NCBI GenBank assembly: GCA_947483545.1 | Contig: CANKNP010000024.1 | Coordinates: forward strand, 1 to 24,662 | Source of the DNA: Deltaproteobacteria bacterium | Lineage (GTDB): Bacteria; Myxococcota; UBA796; SXON01 | Direction: 5' to 3' | DNA: 24,662 bases | Shown here: positions 1 to 7,437 of the stretch, one piece after another | Layout: the number at the start of each line of letters is the position of its first letter | Numbering within the stretch: the first letter of the stretch is position 1 | The notes under the pieces: model-generated | The model's input: only the letters and a program-made list of their open reading frames with translations | What the model was told of the DNA's origin: nothing | Database searches by the model: none | Position numbers and translations under genes: made by a program

Positions 1-2
1 AG

Positions 3-383
3 ATGGTCGCGCTTGGCTCGTTCGCGAGCGGGGACGCCCGAACGCCCGCCGGCGAAGACTGGCTTTGGCGCGGGACCACGTTCGCGGTGGCGGGTGCGTT
101 CCCGATCGCGCTCTGTACGCTCCCGTCGCGCGCGCTCCGAGAGCGGGAGCGATGGACGGCGTTGTACTACACCACGACCCAGGTGGACCCGCTGATCGAG
201 CGCTACAACACGGGTATTCGCGAAGAGCTCCGCCTGCCGCCCATCGGCACGACCCTGCCTGGCGCCGCGCCCATGGTGGCGTCCCCGCCGGGCGCGGTGG
301 AGGCGCCCACCGTCGAAGACGCGCCGCCCACGCCGACCGACAAAATACCGGAAGCTGAGCCCGCTCCCGGGGGCGCGCCATGA
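3..383 (+). CDS. C-terminal part of an unknown membrane protein (5' truncated by window)
   Basis: The frame is open from the first bases of the window, so the ATG at 3 may be internal and the gene probably begins upstream. About 126 residues are visible. A hydrophobic stretch (residues about 26-42) is followed by a charged RERER patch and an amphipathic segment that ends in IERYNTGIREELRLPP. The last 50 residues are a Pro/Ala/Glu-rich tail. The stop overlaps the next ATG (ATGA at 380-383), so it is probably co-translated with the OmpA-family gene that follows. The hydrophobic segment suggests a membrane-anchored protein. No family was recognised and no function is assigned. Confidence 0.6.
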   Translation: MVALGSFASGDARTPAGEDWLWRGTTFAVAGAFPIALCTLPSRALRERERWTALYYTTTQVDPLIERYNTGIREELRLPPIGTTLPGAAPMVASPPGAVEAPTVEDAPPTPTDKIPEAEPAPGGAP

Positions 384-1867
384 GCCTCCTCCTCCTGCTG
401 TTTGCCCAGGCCTGGGCGGGCGATTCGCTCGACATCGAGGTTGCCCGCCCGACGTTCTCGCCCGATGCGATGCCTGGCTTGGAGTCGGCGACGTTCAACC
501 GAACGGGGACCTGGCGGGTCGGCGCGCAGCTTCAATACGACCGCGATCCGCTGCTGCTCTACAAGTTCGCTGAGGAGATCGGCGCCGTCGTTTCCAATCG
601 GGACACGCTTTACCTGGGCTTTGCCTGGCAGGCGTCCAAGCGCGTCGGCTTTCGGGTCGTCCTGCCCGGCGCGTTCCAATGGGGCAGCGAGGTCGAGGCC
701 CTCTCGGGCGATGGCGTCGGCTTGGGGGATCTCTCCGCAGGTGGCCGCGTCCGGATCGTAGACGGCCGCCGGTTTGACCTCGCGGCGGACGCCGACTTGT
801 ACGCGCCCACGAGCACGCCCGGGACCTACCTGGGCGAGCGCGGCGTGCGACTCAATGTCGGCGCGGCAGCCGATTATTCGGTTGGTAGGACCAGTGTTGT
901 CGGCGGTGTTCACACGATGCTCCGGCCGCCGGTGGACAGCGAATACGACTTTGTGTTGGGCAGCGAGCTCTCCGCCAACCTGGGGCTGCGGTACGAGGTG
1001 TGGCGGGACAAGGCTGCGCTCTCGACGGCGTTTCTGGGTCGGGCCGGCTATGACCACTTCTTGAGCACGCCGGCCGAAAACCCCTTCGTCTGGCTCGCGG
1101 GGCTCACGGTGTTGCCCCGGAAGGATCTGCAGGTGGACGCGTTGGTCGGCCGCGGCCTTACCGCTGGCTACGGCACGCCACAGCTTCGGGCGACCGCGGC
1201 GTTGACCTACATCCACCGACCCAAGCCCAAGGCCGCGCCGGTCGCCGAGGACAAAAAGCCGCTCGTGGTGATCCCCGAAGACGTCGAGTTCAACCTCGAG
1301 CCCGAGCCTACGCCCGAGCCGCCGCGCTGGGCCGAAGGGGAGCTTGCGCGCGTCGAAGCCGAACAGATCGTGATCCGGGATCCGATCCAGTTCGAGCTTG
1401 GGACGGATGTGATCCTCGCCGAGAGCGAGCCCACGCTGCGCGCGATCGCCAAGGTGCTGGGCGACAACCCGCAGATCTTGGACGTCGTGATCGAAGGCCA
1501 CGCGAGCGAAGAGGGCAGCTTCATCTACAACTACAACCTGTCGCTCACACGTGCGCTCGCGATCAACCGCCGCCTCGTCGAAGTGGGCGTACATCCTGCC
1601 AGGTTGTCCTGCCGGGGCATGGGCGAGACCCGGCCCATCGCCTCCGTCGCGGGGGGCATGACCCCTGAGCAAGCTGAAGCCGCGTTGGCGTTGAACCGGC
1701 GCGTCGTATTCCACATTGTTCGCCAGCTTCAACCTGGTCAGAAGTGGCCTGAGTACGGAACCACCGTGACAGTGCCTTGGACCGGCGAGGCACGCCCCGC
1801 CCCGGCGCTCCCGCCGCCCCCGCCCCTGCCCGAACCCAAGAAACCCGCAAACGAGGATGACGAATGA
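380..1867 (+). CDS. OmpA-family outer membrane protein
   Basis: The 495-residue protein starts with a signal peptide (MSLLLLLFAQAWA, probable cleavage after residue 13). Residues about 40-278 alternate as amphipathic strands and probably form a beta-barrel. A Pro/Glu/Lys-rich linker (about 279-320) leads to a C-terminal OmpA/Pal-type peptidoglycan-binding domain (about 330-450) with the FELGTD...EGHASEEGS...YNYNLSLTRA pattern. The second conserved peptidoglycan contact, an arginine, is present (R391). The aspartate of the usual GHTD motif is replaced by Ser (S376), so peptidoglycan binding may be altered. The protein ends in a proline-rich tail. It overlaps both neighbours by ATGA. The domain assignment is strong; the barrel is inferred from strand pattern only. 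Confidence 0.88.
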   Translation: MSLLLLLFAQAWAGDSLDIEVARPTFSPDAMPGLESATFNRTGTWRVGAQLQYDRDPLLLYKFAEEIGAVVSNRDTLYLGFAWQASKRVGFRVVLPGAFQWGSEVEALSGDGVGLGDLSAGGRVRIVDGRRFDLAADADLYAPTSTPGTYLGERGVRLNVGAAADYSVGRTSVVGGVHTMLRPPVDSEYDFVLGSELSANLGLRYEVWRDKAALSTAFLGRAGYDHFLSTPAENPFVWLAGLTVLPRKDLQVDALVGRGLTAGYGTPQLRATAALTYIHRPKPKAAPVAEDKKPLVVIPEDVEFNLEPEPTPEPPRWAEGELARVEAEQIVIRDPIQFELGTDVILAESEPTLRAIAKVLGDNPQILDVVIEGHASEEGSFIYNYNLSLTRALAINRRLVEVGVHPARLSCRGMGETRPIASVAGGMTPEQAEAALALNRRVVFHIVRQLQPGQKWPEYGTTVTVPWTGEARPAPALPPPPPLPEPKKPANEDDE

Positions 1868-3036
1868 CCCCTTTGCTGCTGCTTTTGGGGCTCGCCCTCG
1901 CCGGGGAGTGCGATGAGACGCTCACCCAGGATCTGAACTGCAACACGATCGACGTCTCGCTGGAACAGCCGGTCGATTTTGACGACGCGCTCTGTGCAGC
2001 CCAGCCCGACTACCCGAACGGCGATTATTACTACGATTATTTTTCCTTCGGCTGTCTGTTTCCCGTGGAGGCCTTCGACGTAGACGTGGACGGGTTCTCC
2101 GACGGGACGCTGGTCTATCCCGCCGACGCGGAATTCCCCGATCTGGTGGCCTCGCTCGCGTGTGACAACTGTCCGGAGCAGTTCAACCCGAGCCAAGAGG
2201 ACCTGGACTGCGACGACATCGGGGACGCGTGCGACAATTGCATCGACGTGGACAACAACGACCAGGCTGAGAGCGACGGCGATGGGCTCGGGGACCTGTG
2301 CGACAACTGCGACTACGCCGTCAACCCCGAGCAGACCGATGAGGATGGCGATGGCGCCGGGGATGAATGCGACAACTGCCCCGGGCTGTCCAACGACCAG
2401 CACGACGCAGACTACGACGCCATCGGCGACGATTGTGACAACTGCCCGCCGGTGACCAACGCCGACCAGTCGGACGTGGACGGCGATGGCTGGGGCGACA
2501 CATGTGACAACTGTCCGGAGGTCTCCGACGAGTACCAGACCGATTTGGACGCGGACGGTTTCGGCGACGACTGCGACAATTGTCCGAGCGACTTCAACCA
2601 GGACCAGTTCGACAGCGATCTCGACGGCATCGGGGACAATTGTGACAGCTGTCCGATCGACGCCGATCCCGAGAACCTCGACGAGGACGGCGACGGCATC
2701 GGCGATGCCTGCGACCGCTGCCCGACCGATGCCTCCCCGGAGCAGTTGGACGCCGACCTGGACGCCGTCGGGGACAATTGCGACAACTGCGTGGACATCG
2801 CCAACGCGGATCAAACCGACCTGGACGACGACGGCGTGGGCGATGCGTGTGACAATTGTCCGGATATTGAGAATTCCGCGCAGGCCAACACGCAGGACTC
2901 CGACGCGGTGGGCGATGCTTGCGATGCCGAGCAGCTGCGCGGGGGAGGGGCGCGGTGTGGGCTCGGGGGCGATGCCGCAGTCGGGGTCGCGGGGATCGCG
3001 TTCGCGTTGGCGGCGGGGCGGCGGCGGCTCGCGTAA
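1864..3036 (+). CDS. Thrombospondin type 3 repeat protein with MYXO-CTERM-like tail
   Basis: The 390-residue secreted protein has a signal peptide (MTPLLLLLGLALAG). A roughly 85-residue Cys- and Tyr-containing N-terminal region precedes eleven consecutive TSP3 calcium-binding repeats at residues 100-352. Each repeat is 22-24 residues, begins CDxC and ends DxDxxGDx. The C-terminus has a single Cys, a hydrophobic helix and an RRR cluster (ARCGLGG...AGRRRLA), which resembles the MYXO-CTERM sorting tail and would place the protein on the cell surface. TSP3 repeats bind Ca2+ in known proteins; here that is inferred from the Asp spacing. The gene overlaps the OmpA gene by ATGA and is probably the last gene of this operon. 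Confidence 0.88.
   Translation: MTPLLLLLGLALAGECDETLTQDLNCNTIDVSLEQPVDFDDALCAAQPDYPNGDYYYDYFSFGCLFPVEAFDVDVDGFSDGTLVYPADAEFPDLVASLACDNCPEQFNPSQEDLDCDDIGDACDNCIDVDNNDQAESDGDGLGDLCDNCDYAVNPEQTDEDGDGAGDECDNCPGLSNDQHDADYDAIGDDCDNCPPVTNADQSDVDGDGWGDTCDNCPEVSDEYQTDLDADGFGDDCDNCPSDFNQDQFDSDLDGIGDNCDSCPIDADPENLDEDGDGIGDACDRCPTDASPEQLDADLDAVGDNCDNCVDIANADQTDLDDDGVGDACDNCPDIENSAQANTQDSDAVGDACDAEQLRGGGARCGLGGDAAVGVAGIAFALAAGRRRLA
2161..2919 (+). repeat. Eleven tandem TSP3-encoding units, about 69 bp each
   Basis: An imperfect tandem repeat within the TSP3 gene; each unit starts at a TGCGACAACTG/TGTGACAACTG-type block. Ten units are within one codon of 69 bp. Copies have diverged at the nucleotide level, so the array is conserved through its protein rather than recently amplified. 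Confidence 0.85.
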
Positions 3037-3078
3037 GGTTCGGCAGGCGGCGCGACGCGTAGGGCAGGAATTCCTGGG

Positions 3079-3112
3079 CATCGACGGCCGCGCGCTTTCG
3101 GGGCCGCCGATG
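3079..3112 (+). terminator. Possible terminator hairpin after the TSP3 gene
   Basis: CATCGACGGCC pairs with GGCCGCCGATG with a single A/C mismatch around a 12-nt loop. It is the first strong stem downstream of the operon. It lacks a T-run, so intrinsic termination is uncertain. Confidence 0.35.
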
Positions 3113-3303
3113 TCATCCCCAGCGTCTGGCTCGGAGGGGAAGATGAGGAAGCAGGCGGTGACTGGACGCCCCTGCGCGTCGCGCTGGTTCCGCAGGCCTG
3201 AGGTGCGTGTTCCGATTGTTGCCAAGCCTCCGTGGCCGCCTTGGAGTTGTGGCGCGGCGTGGCCAGCCGATTTCCAGCGGCGTCTCACTGCGGTCCCTGA
3301 CCC

Positions 3304-3336
3304 CAGAACTCGGGCTCCAAGCCGCCCATCTCCCCG
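3304..3336 (-). repeat. Short post-gene repeat, copy 1 (core GGAGATGGGCGGCTTGGA)
   Basis: On the minus strand, directly after the MFS stop codon, the sequence reads GGAGATGGGCGGCTTGGA followed by G-CCCG-A-G-T-TCTGGGG. A nearly identical block with three differences over about 32 nt lies after the stop of the lipoprotein gene at 13191, also in the sense orientation. Confidence 0.6.
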
Positions 3337-3340
3337 AAGG

Positions 3341-5239
3341 TCAATGCCCGCCTTTCCCCGGCTTTGCGTCCCAGATCCGGACGCAGAGCAAGGCCCCGGC
3401 GATGCCGAAGGGGAGCAGGAAGATCGGCCAGAACGCCCAGTCCCGCGTCGTGAGCATGCCCAGGGCCCAGGCCTGCAGCCCTGAGCCCAGGTAGACGAAC
3501 CCGTCGATGACGCCCACCGCGGTGGCCGCCGACCGACGACCGCCGAAGTCCATGGTCGCAGTGCCGGAGAGCAGGCCATGCGTCCCGATCACGCAGAGGC
3601 TCACGATGAAGCTGACCACCACCAGGAGCGACGGGCTGCGGGAGAGCGCGGGGCCGGCCGGAAGGGAGCGACGATCCCCGGCAGTTTGGACCGCCTTTGG
3701 GTCTTTGATCGCGAACGTGTAGGCCTCGCCATCGCGCATCACCTTCGCCGTGATGAAGCCGGGGCTGACGGCTTCGGACGGCGGCACGGCGCTGGAGCAG
3801 GTGCAGGAATCCCCGTCCCAGCCGGGTGCGGTGAGGCCGGTGCCCTCCAGCCGCTTCGGGACGATGCAGGTGGCGGGCACGCAGGCGAACGCCCTGGCGA
3901 CGTCGTCCCAGGTGTGGAGGTCGGTGATGCCTGCGATCTCCGTGACCACGTCGCCCGGACGCAGGTCGGTCTTGGCAGGGTCTTTGACCCAGCCAATCTC
4001 CGCTCGGGTGTCGCCAAGGGCGAAGATCATGGCGACGAGCCCGGCGGTCAGGCCGAGGTAGAGGCCGCCGGCCGCCGGGGCGCGGCGGGACTGGAAGAAC
4101 AGGTCGGAGACGTAGCCGGCCGCGTTCCCGCCGATGACGCCTGCCACGAACAGGAGCCCACCCCAGCCGCCCTGGAGGAACGGTGCGAGGGCGCAGAAAA
4201 CGGCGCTGGTGGCGAGCACCCGGGCCCGCATCCCGCTGGTCAAACGGGCGGCGAAGCCGAGCCCGAAGGCTGCGCTGAGCGAGACGACGAGCACCACGAT
4301 GATGCCAAGCCATTCAGGGCCGGGGATCCCGAGCTCCGACGCGGTCGCCCAGTGGCCGTACATGAGCACGTGGGAGCTGGGGAGGACCCAGACCTCCTTG
4401 GCGTAGACGGGCACCCATTGCATGATCCCCTGCCGGAGCACGCCGGTGCAGAACTCGATGATCGCGATCGTCAGTAGCACCGGATGCTTGAGGATCTTCC
4501 CAATCATGTACATCGCGGGGACCGCAGGCTCGTCCCGGCCATCGCCGCCGTCGCCCGTGTCGATGTCGGCCTGGCCCGCGTCGGACGGTCGATCCCTGAG
4601 CACGATGAACTCCAGGATCAACGCCGCGGCCAGGAGCCCGGCAGGCGCCAGGAACACCAGCCAGACAGGCGTGCTGTCCGCCGTCTTGAACGTGTCCAGG
4701 ATCCACTGGTTGCCCGTATAGGCGAAAAAGATCCCGGAGCTGATCATCGTGCCAAAGATGCCGGAGAACGCCCCACGTTCGCGCACATGGAACCACGATG
4801 CGTTCACCTTCACGATGGCGACCGCCGCGAAGCTCTGGAAGTACATGTTCACGCCATACGCGAGGCTCATCCACAGCGCGACGTTCACCGCCCCGGGATC
4901 GGCAGATTGCAACATGTCGCGGACGAACCAGCCCATTCCGAGGTTCGCGGCGGCTGAGCCGGCCAGCGCGACGAGCATCGACCGGCGCCCGCCAAACCGA
5001 TCCGTGAGCGGGCCATTGACCAGGAAAGAGAGCCCGTAAACCCAGGTTCCAATGGCAAAGATGGTGCCGAACTGCTCCTTGCTCATCAGCTCGCCAAGGT
5101 TGGTCTTGGCGACGGTGAGGTTGTAGCGGCCCATGTAGAGGAGCGCGTACGCGAGCCCGAGCGGGAACCAGTTCAAGAACCGACGGAACCGGTACGCGGA
5201 GCTGTGGCCGGGGGCGGCCAGGCTGGACTCGTGGGACAC
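3341..5239 (-). CDS. OPA-family (GlpT/UhpT-like) MFS transporter with inserted PDZ-like domain
   Basis: A polytopic inner-membrane transporter of 632 residues if the GTG at 5239 is the start. That GTG has a GAGG five bases upstream, and the open frame further upstream is repeat-rich and lacks homology-like sequence. The organophosphate:phosphate antiporter signature is clear: YALLYMGRYN with Arg38, and VLRQGIMQWVPVYAKEV with Arg269. These correspond to the two phosphate-binding arginines of GlpT. The family exchanges sugar phosphates or glycerol-3-phosphate for Pi; the substrate here is unknown. About 110 residues (roughly 412-520) are inserted in the periplasmic loop before the last three helices. 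They read like a PDZ domain (AKTDLRPGDVVTEIAG ... VMRDGEAYTFAIKD) with two Cys pairs. A Pho-box-like tandem repeat lies about 50 bases upstream. A usual GlpT is about 450 residues. Confidence 0.88.
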   Translation of the reverse strand: MSHESSLAAPGHSSAYRFRRFLNWFPLGLAYALLYMGRYNLTVAKTNLGELMSKEQFGTIFAIGTWVYGLSFLVNGPLTDRFGGRRSMLVALAGSAAANLGMGWFVRDMLQSADPGAVNVALWMSLAYGVNMYFQSFAAVAIVKVNASWFHVRERGAFSGIFGTMISSGIFFAYTGNQWILDTFKTADSTPVWLVFLAPAGLLAAALILEFIVLRDRPSDAGQADIDTGDGGDGRDEPAVPAMYMIGKILKHPVLLTIAIIEFCTGVLRQGIMQWVPVYAKEVWVLPSSHVLMYGHWATASELGIPGPEWLGIIVVLVVSLSAAFGLGFAARLTSGMRARVLATSAVFCALAPFLQGGWGGLLFVAGVIGGNAAGYVSDLFFQSRRAPAAGGLYLGLTAGLVAMIFALGDTRAEIGWVKDPAKTDLRPGDVVTEIAGITDLHTWDDVARAFACVPATCIVPKRLEGTGLTAPGWDGDSCTCSSAVPPSEAVSPGFITAKVMRDGEAYTFAIKDPKAVQTAGDRRSLPAGPALSRSPSLLVVVSFIVSLCVIGTHGLLSGTATMDFGGRRSAATAVGVIDGFVYLGSGLQAWALGMLTTRDWAFWPIFLLPFGIAGALLCVRIWDAKPGKGGH

Positions 5240-5277
5240 GCGCACCTCGCGTGCCGCGGCTAACCTGACCCCCAGCC

Positions 5278-5312
5278 AGAAAACGTCCGGGTGTGTGACG
5301 GATGTGTGACGC
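5278..5312 (-). promoter_or_regulatory. Pho-box-like tandem 11-mers and possible -10 upstream of the MFS gene
   Basis: On the minus strand two adjacent 11-mers read GCGTCACACAT and CCGTCACACAC. They resemble the PhoB direct repeat (CTGTCAT plus four A/T-rich bases, period 11). A weak -10 candidate TTTTCT (5283-5278) follows seven bases after the second unit, a spacing of the kind seen where PhoB replaces the -35 contact. The gene served is a phosphate-exchange transporter, which fits phosphate-starvation control. This is a pattern match only. Confidence 0.45.
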
Positions 5313-5394
5313 CGCTCTGTGGGGGGCAAGCCCCCCACGCCCCCCGCGAGCCGGGATGTTGAGCAACCCTCATCCGCCCGCGAGTACACGGGCA

Positions 5395-5418
5395 CCTTCT
5401 CCCGCAAGCGGGAGAAGG
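5395..5418. repeat. REP-like perfect palindrome
   Basis: CCTTCTCCCGC, then AA, then GCGGGAGAAGG: a perfect 11-bp stem. Very similar CTTCTCCCGCAAGCGGGAGAAG palindromes are, from memory, common intergenic repeats in many proteobacterial genomes. It sits in the leader region upstream of the MFS gene. Confidence 0.65.
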
Positions 5419-5614
5419 GGAGAACCCCCGAAATCCGCCGCTGAGGAGGGAGGTCAAATGCCGCTAACCACATTTCCCCGAACGCTGCTAGCCCCGACGC
5501 GGGGGTACCCGCGCCGGGGGCCCGCGCGACGTTGAGCTCTTCGGCTCCGGGAGCAGCCGCGGCGCCCGCTGCGAGCCTCGCGGGCGGCGCTCCCGGGGTA
5601 TGCCCTACGGACTC

Positions 5615-6619
5615 CTAGTCCTGGCGGGGAGGCGGGCCTTCCGGCAGCTCATCGTACTTGATGGTTCCGGGCTCGTAGATCGTGGCGACGAACTGGCGAT
5701 GCACGACCTTCTCCTCGCGGGCGACCGGGTCTTCGCCAGGGTGACGCTCCAGCCAGCTCGTACGCACCGCCTCGCGGTACGGCGTGAGCGTGACGCCAAA
5801 GCGGGCGGCGGCTGCGGCGCCGTCGGTGGTGCTGTCTTGGCCGAAGTGGATGCCGAGCGCCTCGAAGTGGTTTGCCCAGCGCCGAACGAGGGGGCGAACG
5901 GCGGCGGCGGCGATCTTGAGCGTCGCGGGCGGCATCTTCCAGAAGGAGGGCTGGACCCCCGCCTCCTCGCAAGCAATCTTCCAGGCGAGCTCGACGCTCA
6001 TCACGTCCGGGCCGGCAAGATCGATGATCTCGTTCGGGGCTGTGTCCGGGTCGATACAGGCGGCGATCATGTCGGCGACGTCTACGCCATGGATCGGGGC
6101 CACCCGTGCGTCCACGCGGCCCGGCAGGAAGACCGATCCGTTGTACTCCGCACGGCGCAGAAGGTCGGCGAAGTTGGCCGCAAACAAGCCGGGCCGAAAG
6201 ATCGTGTGCGCGAGCCCGGAGGCCTGCAGCGCCTCTTCGGACGCGCGCTTCGACGAAAAGGCAGGGATCTCGCCCCCAGCTGTGACGCCAGCGCAGCTCA
6301 CGAAGATGGCCTTCTTGACCCCGCGGGCCTTCGCCGCCTCCCACAGCGCCGCGTGGCCATCCGCCAGGGTCTTGTGGTTGTTGTCCGTCTGCTCGATGCG
6401 GACGCTGGCTGATGAGATCACGGCCTCGCAGTCCCGAAGCGCGCGGTACACGCTCTGCGGGTCGCGCAGATCGCCAAAAAAGTAGTTCGTACCCGTGTCA
6501 TTCAGCCAGAAGTACTCGCTGCCCTTGCGGACGAGCGCGCGAACCTCACGGCCCTGATCACGGAGCGCGCGAACAACCTTGTTTCCAAGACGGCCTGTGC
6601 CGCCGACGACGAGGATCAT
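5615..6619 (-). CDS. NmrA-like / atypical SDR NAD(P)-binding protein
   Basis: The 334-residue protein opens with the Rossmann motif GGTGRLGNKV (residues 6-15) and has the layout of atypical short-chain dehydrogenases of the NmrA/NDUFA9-like type. These features are VRALVRKGS after beta-2, FGDLRDPQSVYRAL, an ISSASV strand end, a VKKAIFVSCAGV strand, a KRASEEALQAS helix and THxIFRPG-like AHTIFRPGLF. There is no classical YxxxK catalytic pair. Such proteins act as NAD(P)-sensing regulators, chaperone-like assembly factors or reductases; which applies here is unknown. GGAAGG just before the ATG at 6619 is a good ribosome-binding site. It is transcribed divergently from the coiled-coil gene. The C-terminal 60 residues are charged and Pro-containing. 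Confidence 0.85.
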   Translation of the reverse strand: MILVVGGTGRLGNKVVRALRDQGREVRALVRKGSEYFWLNDTGTNYFFGDLRDPQSVYRALRDCEAVISSASVRIEQTDNNHKTLADGHAALWEAAKARGVKKAIFVSCAGVTAGGEIPAFSSKRASEEALQASGLAHTIFRPGLFAANFADLLRRAEYNGSVFLPGRVDARVAPIHGVDVADMIAACIDPDTAPNEIIDLAGPDVMSVELAWKIACEEAGVQPSFWKMPPATLKIAAAAVRPLVRRWANHFEALGIHFGQDSTTDGAAAAARFGVTLTPYREAVRTSWLERHPGEDPVAREEKVVHRQFVATIYEPGTIKYDELPEGPPPRQD

Positions 6620-6642
6620 GGGCCTTCCAGAACGGGGCCCAT

Positions 6643-6648
6643 GCTATC
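6643..6648 (-). promoter_or_regulatory. Possible -10 element for the NmrA-like gene
   Basis: TAGCAT on the minus strand lies 23 bases upstream of the ATG. It leaves a short leader that contains the GGAAGG ribosome-binding site. No convincing -35 was seen. Confidence 0.3.
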
Positions 6649-6679
6649 CTCTCGTGCCCTTCGCGCACATGGCATAGGT

Positions 6680-6685
6680 TAGGAC
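6680..6685 (+). promoter_or_regulatory. Candidate leaderless -10 (TAGGAC) before the coiled-coil gene
   Basis: TAGGAC is separated from the ATG at 6692 by six bases (GCGCGG), as in several other operon-first genes of this window. An overlapping TAGGTT lies at 6675-6680. AGGA could alternatively serve as a weak ribosome-binding site. Confidence 0.3.
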
Positions 6686-6691
6686 GCGCGG

Positions 6692-7030
6692 ATGTCCCAA
6701 GACCGCCCGAACGCCCGCCCCGGCGGAACCCCGCAGGAGATGCTCGCTGACACCTTGTCCAAGCTGTGGCAGAGGAGCCGCTCCGAGGCGGGGAACGCAG
6801 CCAAATGGGCGCGGGAGCGCCTCACGCTGCGGCAGTTGCGGTCCGACCGGGACCGCATGTACCAGAAGCTCGGAAAAGAGGCTCGCCACCTGTGCGAGGC
6901 CGGCGAGCTCACGCACCCCGGGGTCGCCCGGGGGGTGGAGCGCATCCGGGAGCTGGAGCGCAAGATCAGCGATCTGGAGGATCAGATGCGCGCGGTGGGG
7001 TTGGAGCCGGAGGCGGATGGCCAACCCTAG
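6692..7030 (+). CDS. Small coiled-coil protein of unknown function
   Basis: A 112-residue, highly charged soluble protein. It has no signal peptide. It has a helical N-terminal half (LADTLSKLWQRSRSEAG...WARERLTLRQLRSDRDRMYQKLGKEARHL) and a C-terminal coiled coil (VARGVERIRELERKISDLEDQMRAV). A short GELTHPGV turn separates the two helices, giving a helical-hairpin outline. The YxxLGKEARHL...L...ERIxELExKI pattern occurs in small conserved bacterial hypotheticals, but I cannot name the family. The gene stands alone, divergent from the NmrA-like gene, with a hairpin 25 bases after its stop. Confidence 0.75.
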   Translation: MSQDRPNARPGGTPQEMLADTLSKLWQRSRSEAGNAAKWARERLTLRQLRSDRDRMYQKLGKEARHLCEAGELTHPGVARGVERIRELERKISDLEDQMRAVGLEPEADGQP

Positions 7031-7055
7031 TGTCGCTGCTGTGACGCTTCTCGCC

Positions 7056-7080
7056 CAGGGTGGGTTCCAAACCCGCCCTG
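7056..7080 (+). terminator. Possible terminator hairpin after the coiled-coil gene
   Basis: CAGGGTGGGTT pairs with AACCCGCCCTG around CCA, with one G-T wobble, 25 nt past the stop. No T-run follows, so it may only protect the 3' end. Confidence 0.4.
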
Positions 7081-7331
7081 CTCTGGGGGGGGGCAACGGG
7101 TGACGGGCTACGGGCTACGGGCTAGGGTGCCCGAAGGGGGGAGGGGGGCGTCAGGAAATGACGGTCTTACCCGATGAGTTGAGCCCGGACTGACGCTGAT
7201 CGGGCGCCGCGGGGGCGCACATCCAAACGGGCGCGTAGGGGGCGGCCCCCGTGCACGCCCTGCGAAACCCAGCCCGCGCGCATGCTCAAACCCCGAGGTT
7301 CACCGCCACCCAGCCGATGCGGAGGCCCACC

Positions 7332-7437
7332 CGAGCCGAGGGCCGGTTTTGGAGGGTACTCCCGACGAAAGCGGCCCTCGGCTCGTAGTCGAGCGCATCT
7401 CGGCTCGCCGGGGGGCGTGGGCGGCGCTGCCCCCCAC
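7332..7437 (-). repeat. Composite palindromic repeat, copy downstream of the KH gene
   Basis: Reading the minus strand, GTGGGGGGC-AGC-GCCGCCCAC (7437-7417) is followed by GCCCCCC and GGCGAGCCGAGATG, which resembles GCGAGCCGGGATG in the 5319 copy. A 13-bp perfect stem CGAGCCGAGGGCC/GGCCCTCGGCTCG follows, with a GGG-AGTA-CCC inner hairpin. It starts three bases after the KH stop codon and may act as its 3' end structure. Confidence 0.6.

Larger units (their letters stand above)
3037..3340. other. Intergenic region between convergent TSP3 and MFS genes
   Basis: No gene was recognised in these 304 bases. It holds an 11-bp inverted repeat with one mismatch (3079-3089 with 3102-3112) 42 nt after the TSP3 stop. 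That could be a terminator-type hairpin, but no T-run follows. It also holds, next to the MFS stop, one copy of a short repeat shared with the region near 13220. Nothing else stands out. Confidence 0.6.
5240..5614. repeat. Palindrome-rich intergenic region between NmrA-like and MFS genes
   Basis: No gene was found in these 375 bases. It carries at least five stem-loops: 5319-5338 (GTGGGGGGC/GCCCCCCAC, perfect 9-bp stem), 5376-5393 (GCCCG/CGGGC with AGTA in the loop), 5395-5418 (CCTTCTCCCGC/GCGGGAGAAGG, perfect 11-bp stem), 5492-5519 (11 of 12 paired around GGTA) and 5547-5596 (CCGGGAGC/GCTCCCGG outer stem). The last could terminate the NmrA-like gene. The first two form one copy of a composite repeat also seen near 7340-7440 and 15780-15890. 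Confidence 0.75.

Noticed and set aside
203..1732. Long open frame of 509 codons antisense to the OmpA gene
   Set aside because: Arg/Asp/Gly-rich composition without domains; the plus-strand frame has a signal peptide and a clear OmpA domain. It is a by-product of high GC.
2161..2919. Regular ~69-bp spacing that could suggest a CRISPR or other non-coding array
   Set aside because: The unit is a multiple of three, encodes TSP3 calcium-binding repeats, and has no conserved repeat plus unique spacer pattern.
1738..3579. 613-codon antisense frame over the TSP3 gene
   Set aside because: Its repetitive VxVxxVxVI sequence mirrors the TSP3 repeats on the other strand.
3341..5473. Upstream start (5473) for the MFS gene
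   Set aside because: The extra 78 residues cover palindromic repeats and the Pho-box-like site; GTG 5239 with GAGG is more plausible.
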